From Tetrahymena thermophila SB210 (lineage: Eukaryota; Ciliophora; Oligohymenophorea; Hymenostomatida; Tetrahymenidae): DNA of 64,000 bases. The stretch covers positions 248,001 to 312,000 of the forward strand of contig NW_002476559.1 of the NCBI RefSeq assembly GCF_000189635.1. The letters run 5' to 3'. Made by a program: the position numbers and the translations under genes. The notes beneath the pieces are model-generated. The model was not told where the DNA came from, did no database searches, and saw only the letters and a program-made list of their open reading frames with translations. Every line of letters starts with the position of its first letter. The first letter of the stretch is position 1. Shown one piece after another: positions 12,862 through 26,015 of this stretch.

Positions 12862-15800
12862 ATGATTTAAAGTTTTATGCCTTACTATTTTTTAAGGCGT
12901 ATGGATATATTCGGGACTTAAATAAGTCTTAATTATAACAAAGACAGTTAATATAGAACATTTTTTGGAGGTAGTGTTGCTGCTATTTGTATCGCTTTAA
13001 TAGCCTTGCTTTGCTTTTCAACTGTAAATATCATTTCTTAATGCCTTACTTAAAAAAGATTATTCAAAATAATATTTTCAAAAATAATTTATCATATTAA
13101 GCTACTTATTTCATCGATTTAAATTTTTTATAATCGAAAGCATAAAATATTTAAAATATATGCATATAAATTGCTAATTTAAATTATAAATTTTTCTTAA
13201 AATTTTGGATTGAGTAGCATTTTTATTCAAATTTTTTAGGTTACTTTGAAATCTTTAATATTTATATTAATTTTTATATAATTAGGTTAAGACTCTTTTC
13301 GAGAAAAGTAAAACAAATGATATTTTTCAATATTAATTGATAATATATTTTAATGCATAGGTTAAGTTAGTTTTATTCAATCTACTACATATAGTGTTTA
13401 GCCTGATAATATAATTTTCGATAACACCAACTATATGATAGCAGTCTAATATGATTAACCTAATTTTGTAAAAAGACCATATTATAATATAACATTTGAA
13501 TAGAGGTATTATAAAAGGTTAATGAATGGGACTACTATAAAAACTAAAGTAAGTATCACTTTAAATCTATATTTATATTTGAAATGTTTTCCTTTTATGA
13601 TAGACACCTATACCACTCGAACCCTGCACAATAGACCACTTTATAAACCTTCCTAGCTATGGCTAAAACTGGACATATACTTTTTAGTTGGAAGATCTAT
13701 AAAATTTTCTTTGTCTTAAGTAAAATGATTTACATAAGTATATATATAATCTATTAAATTTATATAAAAAATAAGAAAAGGAACTAAATTTTAGATTGGC
13801 GGCATATTTGAAAACGAAGATTTTTACTTTGTTAAATTCGCTGTAACTAAATGCGTAAATTCAACAGCTAATCCTCTAAATCCATGGAACCCAGTTTGTG
13901 AAAGCCCTAGTGTGGTTAAAGCAAATTAAAATGAGGGCTCTAGGATAAGATTTTACCTTTCAAATAATTTTCTAAACCCAGAAAGAGCAGAAAACTCTAT
14001 AACTTCTTACTTAGATTCTATTCTTTTTAATGTTTAATAAGGCCTTGTAAATTGATTATATAAAAATCCTCATTTAATTTGATTAATTGTTTTTTTAAAA
14101 AAACTAGATGTATACTACTGCAAACGTTTATTTGAATTCATAGACTCTAATTACAGATGAAAGTATTCTTCCTTTACCAGATACAAACTAAATAGATTTG
14201 ATGTAATATAAGTTATCCGAAACATGGCAGTAGAATGCAGTCGGAAATTTTGATATTTTTTGCGAGATATATTTCAGAAGAAGCTATTATACAACAGTAA
14301 TTCACAAAAGCTACTTAAAGCTAGTTTAAGTAATCAGCTATATTGGAGGTTTTAGTTAGGTCTTTATATTAATATCTGCGTTTTTAGGTAAAATTATTTA
14401 AATTAACACAATAAACTCCATACATTCATTCTCTTAATTAATAAAGTTAGGAAGTATAATGGATACATTTTTGCCATTGAATTAGCAAATAAATTATATG
14501 ATTTTGATATACCAGATGATCCAAATTAAAAAAATCATCGAAAATCTGATGTAAAAAGGAACAGTATTTATAATAATCAAAAATCTTTAACAGATTAATA
14601 TGCTATACGAAAATAAACAAATCAAAACTTATAAGAATACTAAGAGAGAAAAAATGATTAGACGCTTTCTTCAATGCCTAATAAAATAGAAACAAAATAG
14701 ACTTTAAATAATATCCAAGGGATGAGCAAGCAGTAAACAACTAAGAATTTTAGCAGTATGTAATTCTATAGTACAATTAAGCCTTCTTAGTTTAATTAGC
14801 CCTCATAACTTAATTAACCCTCATCATTAAATTAACCCTCATAACTTAATTAGCCCATTTAAGATGATGTATAATAATTTATTCCTTTAGATTAAATTAG
14901 ACAAGTTTTAATGGATAAAGGATTAGGTTAATAGTACTACAAAACAGACTATTTTGCAGAAAATAATAATCAGCTAACAACAAATAATAAATAAATTAAA
15001 GAAAATAATCCTACACATAATATTACTACCCAGAACGATTAAAATTAGATACAAATATAAGAATTTAAAAAGTATGCAATTAACAATAATGACTCCGATT
15101 AAATAATGTAAACTAAAGATAATAAAAATTTATAAGAAAAAGAAGATATTAGTTAGTTGGTACGATAAGATAATGAATTTAATTTAGATAATTTGAATAA
15201 ACATAATTAAGAAGAGAATGATAATTAGCGAAAATATAAAAGTTAAACAGGATTTGAATAAAAGAATTTTTCTGGTTACTTAAAATCATTAACAAAGGCT
15301 GATTCTTACTTTGAAAAAAAGTAATCAGATATTTTACAAACTTAGCGTAGTGTCATGAAATTCAATTAATCATCAAGAAAAAGTCTATTTTAATATACTG
15401 AAAATACTCCACAAGCTTAAGGCGCTAAGCCTTTTTCTTCATTTGGAGCATCATCTAGAAATATTACAAAAATAATCTAATAAAAATATGGGGGAGCCGC
15501 TGAACAGTTTTTAGAAAAGGAGTTTAAAATAATAATTTAAAGAGAAAAAAAAATCTGGCTTAATTTCAAATATATCATAAATTAATTAACTTGTGGAAAA
15601 TTCTTCAATAGTCCAAATGTTAAATTAATAGAGAAAGCTAAAAACCTTGTAAGAGATGATTTAGATATTTTCAATATTCTTGATAGGCAAAAAGAGCTAG
15701 AAAAAATGAAGAAATTATTCTTTAGTGAGGACCAGCAAGTTCTTTTTAATTTCTTCCCTAAGCCTATAATTTCAATAAATAACGATAATACAACACTCAG

Positions 15801-16562
15801 TTTGAAGTCAATTAAGTAAGAATAAATGGATCTCTAAAGAAGTATCACTAAAGTTGAAAAGAAGAAGAGAAAGCTCAATATTTCATTTAAATATCTAGCG
15901 ACAATAGCTAAAGCAATAACTAAATTTAAAAAGGGTAAAAAGGGCGTAACTTCAAATTACTAAAAACTATTTAACCACTATTTAAAGCTTTCATAAGAAA
16001 ATGATGTGAAGTAATTTATTATATTACAATTTGTATTACCAGTTAAAAAAATTACCTTTTCTATTAAAAAGTAATTCTTAGCAAGCTTTAAATAAAAAGC
16101 TTATTGATCTTCTTGGAGATGAAATGAGAAGTATTTTTGAAGTTGCCAAAAGGTAAAATTAAAGATGAAAAAAAACTTATTTTAATTTAAATATATAATT
16201 TCAAAAAAAGAATGCAGTAAAGGCCAAGAGAATACAGCATGACCCCATAAAACTAACTTTAATCAGATATATTTATGAAGAATTTAAGATCTTAAAAAAC
16301 AGAAAATTAATTTAACACTGACTAGAATCAAAATATGTAAGAATCAAATTAAATAATAGAAAATAACTAGAAGCAAATTAAGCCTAAAAGTATCCATTCA
16401 GGTATTTTTGAAGATTTGATGAAGCAAAACACTATTTAAAATTATTAAAACGAGAATATAACTTAAAAAATTATAGATCCTAGTAGCATTGTTATTTAGT
16501 TTGAGGAAAATAACTCAGATGAAAAAATATAAGATAGTAAAGATAAAGAATAAAATCAGTGA
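12862..16562 (+). CDS. Two-membrane-segment ciliate family protein B1 (1011 aa)
   Basis: Nine exons: 12862-13023, 13286-13307 (22-nt microexon), 13361-13548, 13604-13719, 13776-14046, 14108-14387, 14447-16010, 16072-16152, 16211-16562; all phases agree (3036 nt). The short N-terminus carries MDIFGTQISLNYN and YRTFFGG, then membrane segment 1 (about residues 36-53). An outside domain of about 270 residues follows, with MIAVQYDQPNF, LEPCTIDHF and LNPERA motifs. Membrane segment 2 (VISYIGGFSQVFILISAFL) ends near residue 345, followed by IFAIELANKLYDFD. A Gln/Asn-rich linker leads to a conserved block at about 705-795 (LNFKYIINQLTCGKFF, DDLDIFNILDRQKELEK, VLFNFFPKP). Next come a basic segment, LLGDEMRSIFEVAK and an acidic tail. 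First of three tandem paralogs. Function not recognised. Confidence 0.88.
14782..14853 (+). repeat. Four tandem 18-nt units inside B1 exon 7
   Basis: Four in-frame copies of an 18-nt unit encode PSQFNQ, PSQLNQ, PSSLNQ and PSQLNQ in the cytoplasmic linker. TAA and TAG alternate as the Gln codons. The other four B genes lack this array. Confidence 0.9.
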
Positions 16563-17297
16563 AATTTATTTAATATGTTCATATTATTCTTAATATTTTA
16601 TCTATTTTATTTACAAGAGAAGTCTTAAATATAAATAAAATATTTATCTTGATCTTAAAATCTTTTGAATAAAATAAATTTGTATTAGCATTTCAAAAAA
16701 ATAGTTATTTATTTTTAATTGAAATTATTTTTATATCAAATTTTAAAAGTTCTTTTTACGATGTTTAAATATTTAAATTGCGTATTTTTAAATGATAATA
16801 AGATTACAAAGGATGAATGTTTATGAGTATCTTTAAGATTTAATTAACTAAATTTACTAATTTGTAAAAAAAGACATAAATTAATTAATTCATTATCTTT
16901 AAAAAAAGTAATTATGTAAAATGAGCAAATCAAATCTACATATTAACTTTTTTAATGTTACTAAATGATAATTATAAATAATCAAATGACGTATGTGTTA
17001 TTTGAGAATTCTTTAATTCTCAATTTTTTTAATTTTTTACATATCAGTAAAAAAATATTTTTGTTCTTATTCAAATAAACTAAAAAAAATATAAAAGGCT
17101 TTGAAATTAATTAAAATATCCATATTTTAAGAAAGTAGATTTATTAATAAATTGAAAATAAAATACAAATGTTTGAATCAGTTTAGAAACTAAATCATTT
17201 AGCATTTCAAGACTATTCAATTTCTTTCCAAAAAAATTAAGAAAGAAAATTAAATTAAAGAGTAATAAAAAAACAGCAAATCTTTTTCAGAAGAAGA
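16563..17297. other. Intergenic spacer B1-B2
   Basis: AT-rich, 735 nt, between tandem plus-strand genes, so it should hold the B1 3' end and the B2 promoter. A poly-purine frame at 17170-17290 ends in ttttcag just before the B2 start and could be part of a 5' leader. There is no paralog support for an extra coding exon. Confidence 0.4.
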
Positions 17298-20200
17298 ATG
17301 TTAAAAAAGTTTATCCCATATTACTTTTTAAAGGAAATAGATATCTTTGGCACTCCGGTCACATTAAATTATAATAAAGACTCTTAATACAGGACTTATT
17401 TTGGAGGCTCTGTTACGATTTGTTGTATTTGTATCATCATACTGCTTTGTATTTCTACTGTAACAATTGATTATCTTTTAAAAATAACTCAAGAATTTCA
17501 TTCAAAATATCATATAAATTTTAATAAAGAAACATTTTCTTTGGCAATTAACTAACTAAATTAGTTAAAATATCTTTATAATTATTCTAGAATTATTAAA
17601 ATTTTAAAATTCTACTAGATTTATTTATTTATTTATTTTTTCTTGACTTGCTTGATAATCATTATTTCTTTATATAATTTGAAATTTTAAAAATAGATAC
17701 AAACTTTATTTGCTAAGAGTAATTACTATTAGTGTGATATTGAATTATTGATAATTTTTTATAATAGCTTAAGTTACCTTTGTTTAGTCTTAGAATTATA
17801 GTGTATCACCATCTTTATTAGAATTTGACCATAATGATTTCATGATAGCAGTTTAATATGATCAACCTAACTTTATTTAAAGACCTTTTGTTAATATCAC
17901 TTTACAATAAAGACATTACCATAGAAATTTAGATGGAACAACTACTTCTTAAAATGTAATTAATTACAAATAAAATCTTAAAACAATTTATCATAAATAT
18001 GTAATAGACTACTATTTATTTAGAACCGTGTACTCTTGACCATTTTAGAAATTTGCCTAGCTTCAATTTTAATTGGACATACGCATTTTAGCTAGACAAT
18101 TTATCCAATTTTTTGTGCTTACCGTATATTAAATATTAAAATTTCTATAATTAATGTTTTTATTATGAAGAAAGGGGATCAAATATTAAATAGGAGGGAT
18201 TTTTGAAAACGAAGACTTTTATTTTTTAAAATTCTCCATAACTTATTGTACAAATTCTACCTATTAGAATCCTAAAAATCCTTGGAATCCAATATGCGAA
18301 AGACCAGAAGTAATTCAAGCAAACTAGTTACAAAATTCAAGAGTAAGATTTTTCATCTCAAACAATATATTAAATCCAGAAAAAGCTACTAACTCGATTA
18401 CTTCTTTTCTAGACTCTCAAATTTTTAATATACAACAAGGGAAAGTAAGTATAAGTATATTAAAGGTTATTTCTAATTTTAAATTGAATTTTTACTAAAA
18501 TTAGATGTACACCACTGCTAATTTATATATTAACTCATAAACGCTTATTACTGATTAGAGCATTTTTCCAATCTAAGACATAGAAACTTAAAATCTGCTT
18601 TAATTCAAGAGGAGTGAGACATGGTAATAAAATGCTGTGGGAAATTTTACTAATTTTTGTGAAGTATTTTTCGAAAGAAGCTACTATTCAACAATTGCTA
18701 ATAAAAGCTACTTAAAGCTAGTTTAAGTTGTCAGTTATATTGGAGGATTTAGCTAAGTTTTCATATTAATTTCAGCATTTATAGGTAAATATTAAATAGC
18801 CTGATTTTTAATTTAATTTCTGTAAATTATTAAAAGTAAGCAAATATAATGGGTATATTTTTTGCATTGAGCTTGCAAATAAATTATATGATTTTGATAT
18901 TCATGAAGATTCAGTCAGTAAAGGCAAAAGATCAAATAAATTAGATAGTCATCATCGAATACAAAATCATTTGTAAATTTAAAATAGCTCTCCGTTAAAT
19001 TACTAAAAGGATGAATAAGCTTACTAAAAGAGTAGTTGGTCTCACTATAATCTTCAATCAAAATTTACTTGTTCTAATATTTAGCTCAATAAAAATTTAT
19101 TGACTACTAGTACTCTTTAAAACATAAGAAACGATAACCCTTTTAATAATAACTTAAATTTGTAAACTGCTGAATAAGACAATCATTTAGATTAGATGAA
19201 GAAAATACAAACAGAAAAAGAAATAACGCTGAAGAATTACAAAAATACTGATTTTGTTTTAGATTCAAAAATTAATTAAAAATAAACTCCAAATGATATT
19301 TAAATTTACGAAAATAGTAACGCTGACGTAGATAATCAATAAATTAGCTTACGAAAAGAAAGTCTTAATCAAGAGAAATCAATTCACATTGAAAGTGTAA
19401 ACTAAACAAATTAATTTTAATAAACGAAAAAAGATACTATTTAATTTGATGAATTCAATTAAGATTTACAGGTAAAAAATGAATTTAATTTCACAAACAG
19501 AATTTAAGCAATAAGTGAGTAAAAAAATATTTAAGATGATGAAAAATAAATTACTCAAACAGAACCATTTTTCTAAAGAAAAGAATCAGAAATTTTAGAC
19601 ACAAAAACAAATAATAATAATGGATAATTCACTTCAAGAAAAAATTTATATCAATATAGTGAAAGTACCCCAAAAGGCTAAGTCAGAAGAGCAGTTAATT
19701 CGTTTGGCCGTGCAGCTCGTAGCATGACTAAAATTGTTTAATAAAAATTTGGAGGAGCTGCTGAGTAGTTTTTGGAGAAAGAATTCAAATCAATTATTGA
19801 AAGGGAAAAAAAAATATGGCTTAATTTTAAATATATTGTTAATCAGTTAACTTGTGGCAAATTTTTTTAAAGTGAACATGTAAAATTAATAGACAAAGCT
19901 AAAAATTAAGTAAGTGAAGATTTAGACATTTTTACTATCTTAGATAGATAAAAGGAGGTCGAAAAAATGAAAAAGTTATTCTTTAATGATGATCAATAGG
20001 TTCTTTTTAATTTTTTCCCCAAGCCTCTCATCTCTATAAGCAAAGATAACACGGTATTAAGCATGAAACAGATCAAATAAGAGTAAATAGACTTAGAATA
20101 AAGTGTTAACAAAGTGCAAAAGCAAAAAAAAAAATTGAATATATCATTCAAAAACATAGGAACAATAGCCAAGGCGATTGTCAAGTTTAAAAAGGGAAGA

Positions 20201-20878
20201 AATTCTACAATGTCAAATTATTAAAGATTATTTAACCACTATAAAAAGCTAACTAGAAATTCTGAAACTAAGTAAATATTTTTTATATTAAAATATAAAC
20301 AAAAGAATGTTAATTATTTAGCAATCCAGAAGCAGGTTTGAACAAGAAATTAATAGAACTCTTAGGAGATGAAATGAGGAATATATTTGAAGTGGCAGTA
20401 ATGTAAGATTTTTCTGAAAGATTCAAAGATAATTTTAATTTTTTATAATAAAAGAATGGATTAGAAACCTCATGAAAATAAATAGGTTTAACAACTACCA
20501 TTGTCATAGTTCTATATTGAAAGAAAATAGTCTAGAGAAAACGATATTCACACAGAATAAAATATCAACTTAGAAAATTTGCATAAGATTACAGAGAGCA
20601 ATTAATAATAAACAGATTAAAATAGTTCAAAATTAATAACTTTTAATGATTTATCCATTTAAAGTAGCAATACTAATAATAAAAATCAATAAAATGACAT
20701 ATCCATATAAATTAGCAGTAATAAAGACCAATAAAATGATATTTAAAATAATCATAAAGATCTTGATAATATACAAATTTAAAATTAAAATGAGGACTCA
20801 GATGACTAAAAGGTATAGAAAGCAATAGATATTCAAGAAAAATTATCATAAAATATTCAAAACTCAAACAAAAATTGA
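17298..20878 (+). CDS. Two-membrane-segment ciliate family protein B2 (993 aa)
   Basis: Nine exons: 17298-17459, 17697-17718 (microexon), 17768-17955, 18008-18123, 18171-18444, 18505-18784, 18837-20271, 20322-20402, 20455-20878; 2982 nt, all phases consistent. The N-terminus has EIDIFGTPVTLNYN and YRTYFGG, then membrane segment 1 (ICCICIIILLCIST). The outside domain has MIAVQYDQPNF, TIYLEPCTLDHF and LNPEKA. Membrane segment 2 is VVSYIGGFSQVFILISAFI, followed by IFCIELANKLYDFD. The cytoplasmic part is Gln/Asn-rich, then has the conserved block at about residues 663-750, LGDEMRNIFEVA and a Gln/Asn-rich tail. Like B1 and B3 it has a fifth conserved Cys (NFCEVFF) in exon 6, which B4 and B5 lack. 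Function not recognised. Confidence 0.88.
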
Positions 20879-21728
20879 TTATTAATTACATAAAAGAATT
20901 TGAATAAAAGATAAAATATTTGATACGGAAAAGAATTAATTGATAAAAAAAACAATTATTGTAAAATATAGTCTGTAAATATAGATTGAATATTTTTTTA
21001 TATTAATTTGTATAAGATAAACACTAATAATATATATTAAATGTAACTTTAAATTTATATAGAATAGAATCATTACTTTTAAACAAATTAAATTAATAAT
21101 TTCATTTAAATTACTTATATTCAATGAAAAAAAATCTGTTGTTTGCACGATAGTTTTAATTTAAATGTAAGCTCCATCAGTATAATTAAATTTATATTCC
21201 TATTGAAAATACTCATGTGTAAGGAAAAAATATGTTGTTTGCATAATAATTATAAATTAAATGATTATAAGCTTCAGGCATGAAGCTAATTTTACATTAT
21301 AAAACAATATTCAATATGTAATCAACTATTAAATCTTATCATCTATACTTTTAGATATAATTTAGAATTAGTCTAATACACATATTTATAAGATAATTTA
21401 ATAAAGAAGATAAAAATAAAAATATTTCATTTGAGTCTTTTACTAGTTTTTTAAAATATATACAGAGAGATTATTTACTAAAATTGCTTAGAAAATAATG
21501 CTTGAACAAGTTATAAACATATAAGTAGGATTAATTATACATTTACTTTTTAATCAAAAATAGTGTAATTGAGATTAGGAAATATAAAAAATAGATAAAC
21601 AGGATCAGAAAATCATAAGTCTACCAAATATTTACATAGTACCAAATCTTAATGTATGGCTATAAATTTATATTTAATAATTATCATAAAGATTCAAAAG
21701 TCTTAAAATTTAAAAATAATAAAAATAA
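20879..21728. other. Intergenic spacer B2-B3 with a diverged duplication
   Basis: This AT-rich spacer of 850 nt holds the B2 3' end and B3 promoter. A segment starting near 21121 recurs about 96 nt later (near 21217). Both contain tgttgtttgca followed by a similar AT-rich tract and a gtaagctcc/ataagcttc motif. No gene is supported. Confidence 0.45.
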
Positions 21729-24700
21729 ATGAGTAAGTTTTAGAAGATTTTTAACTTTTTGAAGGAATTAGATATTTTCGGAACCTAAATAAGCTTGAAT
21801 TATAATAAAGAAAATTCATTTAGGACATCTTTTGGAGGGATTACAACTATTGTTTGCTTGTTTCTCCTATCTCTTCTTTGTTTTTCTACTGTAATTTTTT
21901 TCAGACATCAAATTATCTATTATATTTATTCTTATACTTATTACTCAATCCTTTCTAATAATAAATAGGTATCTAATCTTTTCTAAAAAGGTAAACTTCT
22001 TTATACGTTTCCAACTAATTTTAAGAAATAAAAATGATTAAATTAATATAAAAGCACAAGTAACATATGTGTAGTCTGTAAATTATAGTACTAATCCATC
22101 AGCTCTCGAAATTAGTAGCGATAATTTTATGATTGCTGTGCAATACGACTAACAAAATTTTATAACGAGACCAATGATTAACATTACCTTTGAATAAAGA
22201 CTTTATCATAGATCTAAAGATGGTACAGTATCTTAAAAAAAGGTAATTTAATTTAAAAATTTAGACTTTTTTCTCAATAAAATTTTCATTTAGATACCAT
22301 ACTATCTAGAGCCTTGCACGCTTGAACACTTCATTAATCTTCCTAGCTATTAATTTAATTGGACTGAATCATTTTATCAGCAGAATATATCTAATTTTCT
22401 TTGTCTATAGTAATATATCCTTATCAAACTATTTAATCCACAAAATTAATTGCTTGTTTAATTAATAGAAAAAACTAAAAATTTTATGTTGGAGGGATAT
22501 ATGAAAACGAAGACTTTCAATTTATTAAGTTTTCTATAAGTAAATGTGTCAATTCAACTGCTAATCCCAATAGCCCCTGGAATCCTACGTGTGAACAACC
22601 AGATATCATAAAATCAAAATAAAATTAGGGATCAAGGATTAGATTTTTAATTTCCAATAATATTTTAAACCCTGAAAAAGCTACAGGATCAATAACATCC
22701 TTTTTAGATTCTTAAATTTTTAATGTCTAATAGTCTTAAGTAAATTTAAGTTATGATCATTTAAAAAAATTAAAATAAAATTTTAATTTTCTAGATGTAT
22801 ACTACTGCAAATGTTTATTTAAATTAACAAACACTTATTACTGATGAAAGCATATTCCCAATTGAGTCATTACATACAGAAAGCCTAATTTAATTTCAAA
22901 GAAGTGATGTTCAGCAGTAATTTTCATTTGGAAATTTTGGAGTATATTGTGAGATATTTTTTGCAAGGAGTAATTTTTCAACTATTGCAAAAAAGAGCTA
23001 CTTAAAACTAAACTAAGTCATTAGCTATATTGGTGGATTCTGCCAGGTTTTCTTCATTATATCCGTTTTTTTAGGTAATTTTTTTTTTTGAGATGATAAA
23101 ATTTTAAACTAAAATATTATAATAGTCAATAAATACAACACATACATTTTTTACAATGAGTTAGCAAATCGGTTATACGATTTTGATACAAAAGATGATG
23201 AATAAAATAACCCTTAGTATAAGATGGATAAAAAGAGAGATACTATCTAAAATAAAGATGTTTTAAATTCTTAAACTCGTAATAATACCATAGATCAAAC
23301 ACCTGTAAATTTTAAAAAAGATAATATAAATTATTTAATTGGTTCCTCACCTTTAAAACCAATTTAAGAAAGAAATAAAATTATCCCTTTACAATTAGAG
23401 AAAGAAGACAAAAAATAAAACCTAAGCTTTAAAAATTATCTAGGCTAATTAGATAATAGCAGTGGCAAGAATAACTCAATTCTTAATAATATGTTTAAAA
23501 ATAATATTAAAAAAAATAAATCAAACATAAAGGATGAAGATGAAAAACCTCCACTCAATATTTAAGAAGAGAAAAATATTCAAAAAATTAATTTAAATGA
23601 ATTAGGGGAAAAGAAAGATGTAAAAGAAATAAATGATCTAGATCAGTAGAAATAAAGCCACTAAAAGTTCTCTACAAGCTATTTAGACCATGAAATTTCT
23701 ATATTAAATGATAATAAAAATACAGCTCCACTAATTAAACCTTCAAATGAAGACTAAAATGAATAAACAATCAACATAAATTAATTTTAGTTAAGTGAAT
23801 TATCTTCAAGGAAAGAGTAAAAAGTTCAAAATTTAGAATTATAAAATGCTTAAAATAATTAAATAACTGAATAAGTCTCATTTGAAAATCAGGAAAACAG
23901 TTTAATAAAAACAAATTAATTATCTGGCCCTAAAAATATTTGGGACAATTTAATAAAAGTAGAATAAAATTAGTTGAATAAAGAAAACAAAAACTATCTC
24001 AAATTATATAAAAATTAAAGTCATCCAGAAAGTTAAAATTCAAATATATTAAACTAATAAGAAAATTAGAAAAAAATTACACATTTAAATTAATCAGAAA
24101 ATAATATTTTTACTAATAATAAAGAAATAAATTCAAATAAATAAAGTTTATAGCATCTGTAAAATAAAGAAGATATTAAACATAGCTTGAATTAAAATTA
24201 GGAATATTAATAGGGAAGCTAAGATTAAAATAAGACTCAATAACCCAATAAAGTAGATGTGAAAAAAGATTTTCAGTTTGATAATAATTAATTAGATTAT
24301 AAGCATGAGTACTTGAGATAAAATTAAAAAAAAGATATGAACAAATACATAAGTGACAATTAAAAAAATAATATTAAGATGCTTACTTAAATTAGATAAC
24401 CAAATTAATTTTTAGAAAATGAGCTTAAAACTATAATCGACAGAGACAGGAGCTTATATGTAACTTTCAAATATATTGTTAATCAGCTAACTTGTGGAAA
24501 AATATTCAACACACCTGATGTTTAATTGCTCAATAAAGCATATGATTTAGTTAGTGAAGATTTGGATATTTTTACTATTCTCGATAGATAATTACAATTA
24601 AATAAAATCAAAAATCTAATTTTTAATGAAGATTAATAAGTTTTATTTAACTTTTTCCCTAAGCCTGTTATTAAATTAAATAAAGAAACAGAACTACTTA

Positions 24701-25388
24701 ACCTCAAATAAATCAAAGATGATGAACAACAACAAAGTAGAAATCTAGCAAAAGTAAAAAGAAGATAAAGAAGATTAAATATAGGATTTAAGGAACATGG
24801 TATATTTGCTCAAGCTGTGTTTAAATTTAGGAAATAACAAGACAAAATGACTAATTATTAAAAGCTTTATAGCCACTATTCTAAATTAGCTAAGCATTGC
24901 ATGGATGAGTAATTTATTTATTTTTTTATACTAATAAAAATGGTTATTTTGATTTAAATAAATAGCAATTACTAATCATCTATAAACAAAAAATTAATTG
25001 AGCATCTAGGAGATGAAATGAGATATATATTTGAAGTTGCTGATTTGTAAAAAAATTATTTTTTAGAATTTATTTCAATATATTTTTTTAAAAAAGCATG
25101 TAAAAAAAATCAGCTAAAAGAGTTTCATTGTTAAATTAGCTAAACTAATAAAAGGAAGAATATCCATAAAATTAATGCTAGGAAATATTACAAAAATTAA
25201 ATGAAAATATCTAGAATTCAGTACAAAATAAAAATGATATTGAAAATAAAGTACAATAAAATATTACTAATTAAGATAACAATTAAGAAATCTAATAAGA
25301 ATTTCCTATTCTTAACTAACAAAAAGATGAAAATGAAATTTAATTAATTGTTTTTGATGATGATATTGACAAAGAAATTTAAGATTGA
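21729..25388 (+). CDS. Two-membrane-segment ciliate family protein B3 (1064 aa)
   Basis: Nine exons: 21729-21890, 21969-21990 (microexon), 22055-22242, 22294-22409, 22469-22739, 22795-23074, 23126-24908, 24966-25046, 25097-25388; 3195 nt, phases consistent. The N-terminus has ELDIFGTQISLNYN and FRTSFGG, then membrane segment 1 (TTIVCLFLLSLLCFST). The outside domain has MIAVQYDQQNF, YYLEPCTLEHF and LNPEKA. Membrane segment 2 is VISYIGGFCQVFFIISVFL, followed by IFYNELANRLYDFD. Its exon 7 is the longest of the family because the Gln/Asn/Lys-rich linker is expanded. The conserved block lies at about 776-865 (LDIFTILDRQ, LFNFFPKP). LGDEMRYIFEVA and an acidic tail end the protein. Last of the first tandem trio. 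Function not recognised. Confidence 0.88.
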
Positions 25389-26015
25389 TATCAAAAATTT
25401 TAATTTTACATATTTTTAAATAAAAATTAATTAATTTGCTGATATTTAATTTAGGTTGATATTATAAATTTGAAATTTGTATAATTTTTAAAATATTTAT
25501 GTAAATTATGAATACTAAATAGTTAAAATTATTATGAATATTAATCATATTTAATCTTTATAGACTATGAAGTTTATTAAAAAAATTTTAAGTTCATAAA
25601 AAAATTTAAATAAATTCGTTTAATTTTTAAATTATTGATGTAAATTAAAATTAAAAGTTAATAAATAAATCATAAATAAATTTTTAAAGAAAAACATGAA
25701 TTAAATTATTTTTATTTCTTAATTGTTAGTATTAAATTTAAATAGAAATTTTTTGTATTTAAAATAACCCAATTAATAAATTAAATGTTGATGATTAAGT
25801 TGGTTTTAATCACTTCCAATAATTTTAGTAAATTAAAATAAATTAATTTTATTTTTTGATATAGATTTTAAATAATAAAAAAATAAAATAATTAATAAAT
25901 AAATATTTATAAATATAATTTAAAGTTTTGAAATTAATTTTTATCAATAAACAAATACAAATAAATTTATTAAAATAAAAACTTCATTTATTTTACAAAT
26001 AAAAATTTAGTAAAA
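25389..26015. other. Convergent spacer B3 / LRR C
   Basis: 627 nt of very AT-rich DNA between two converging genes. It should hold both 3' untranslated regions. No gene or structure is seen. Confidence 0.5.
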
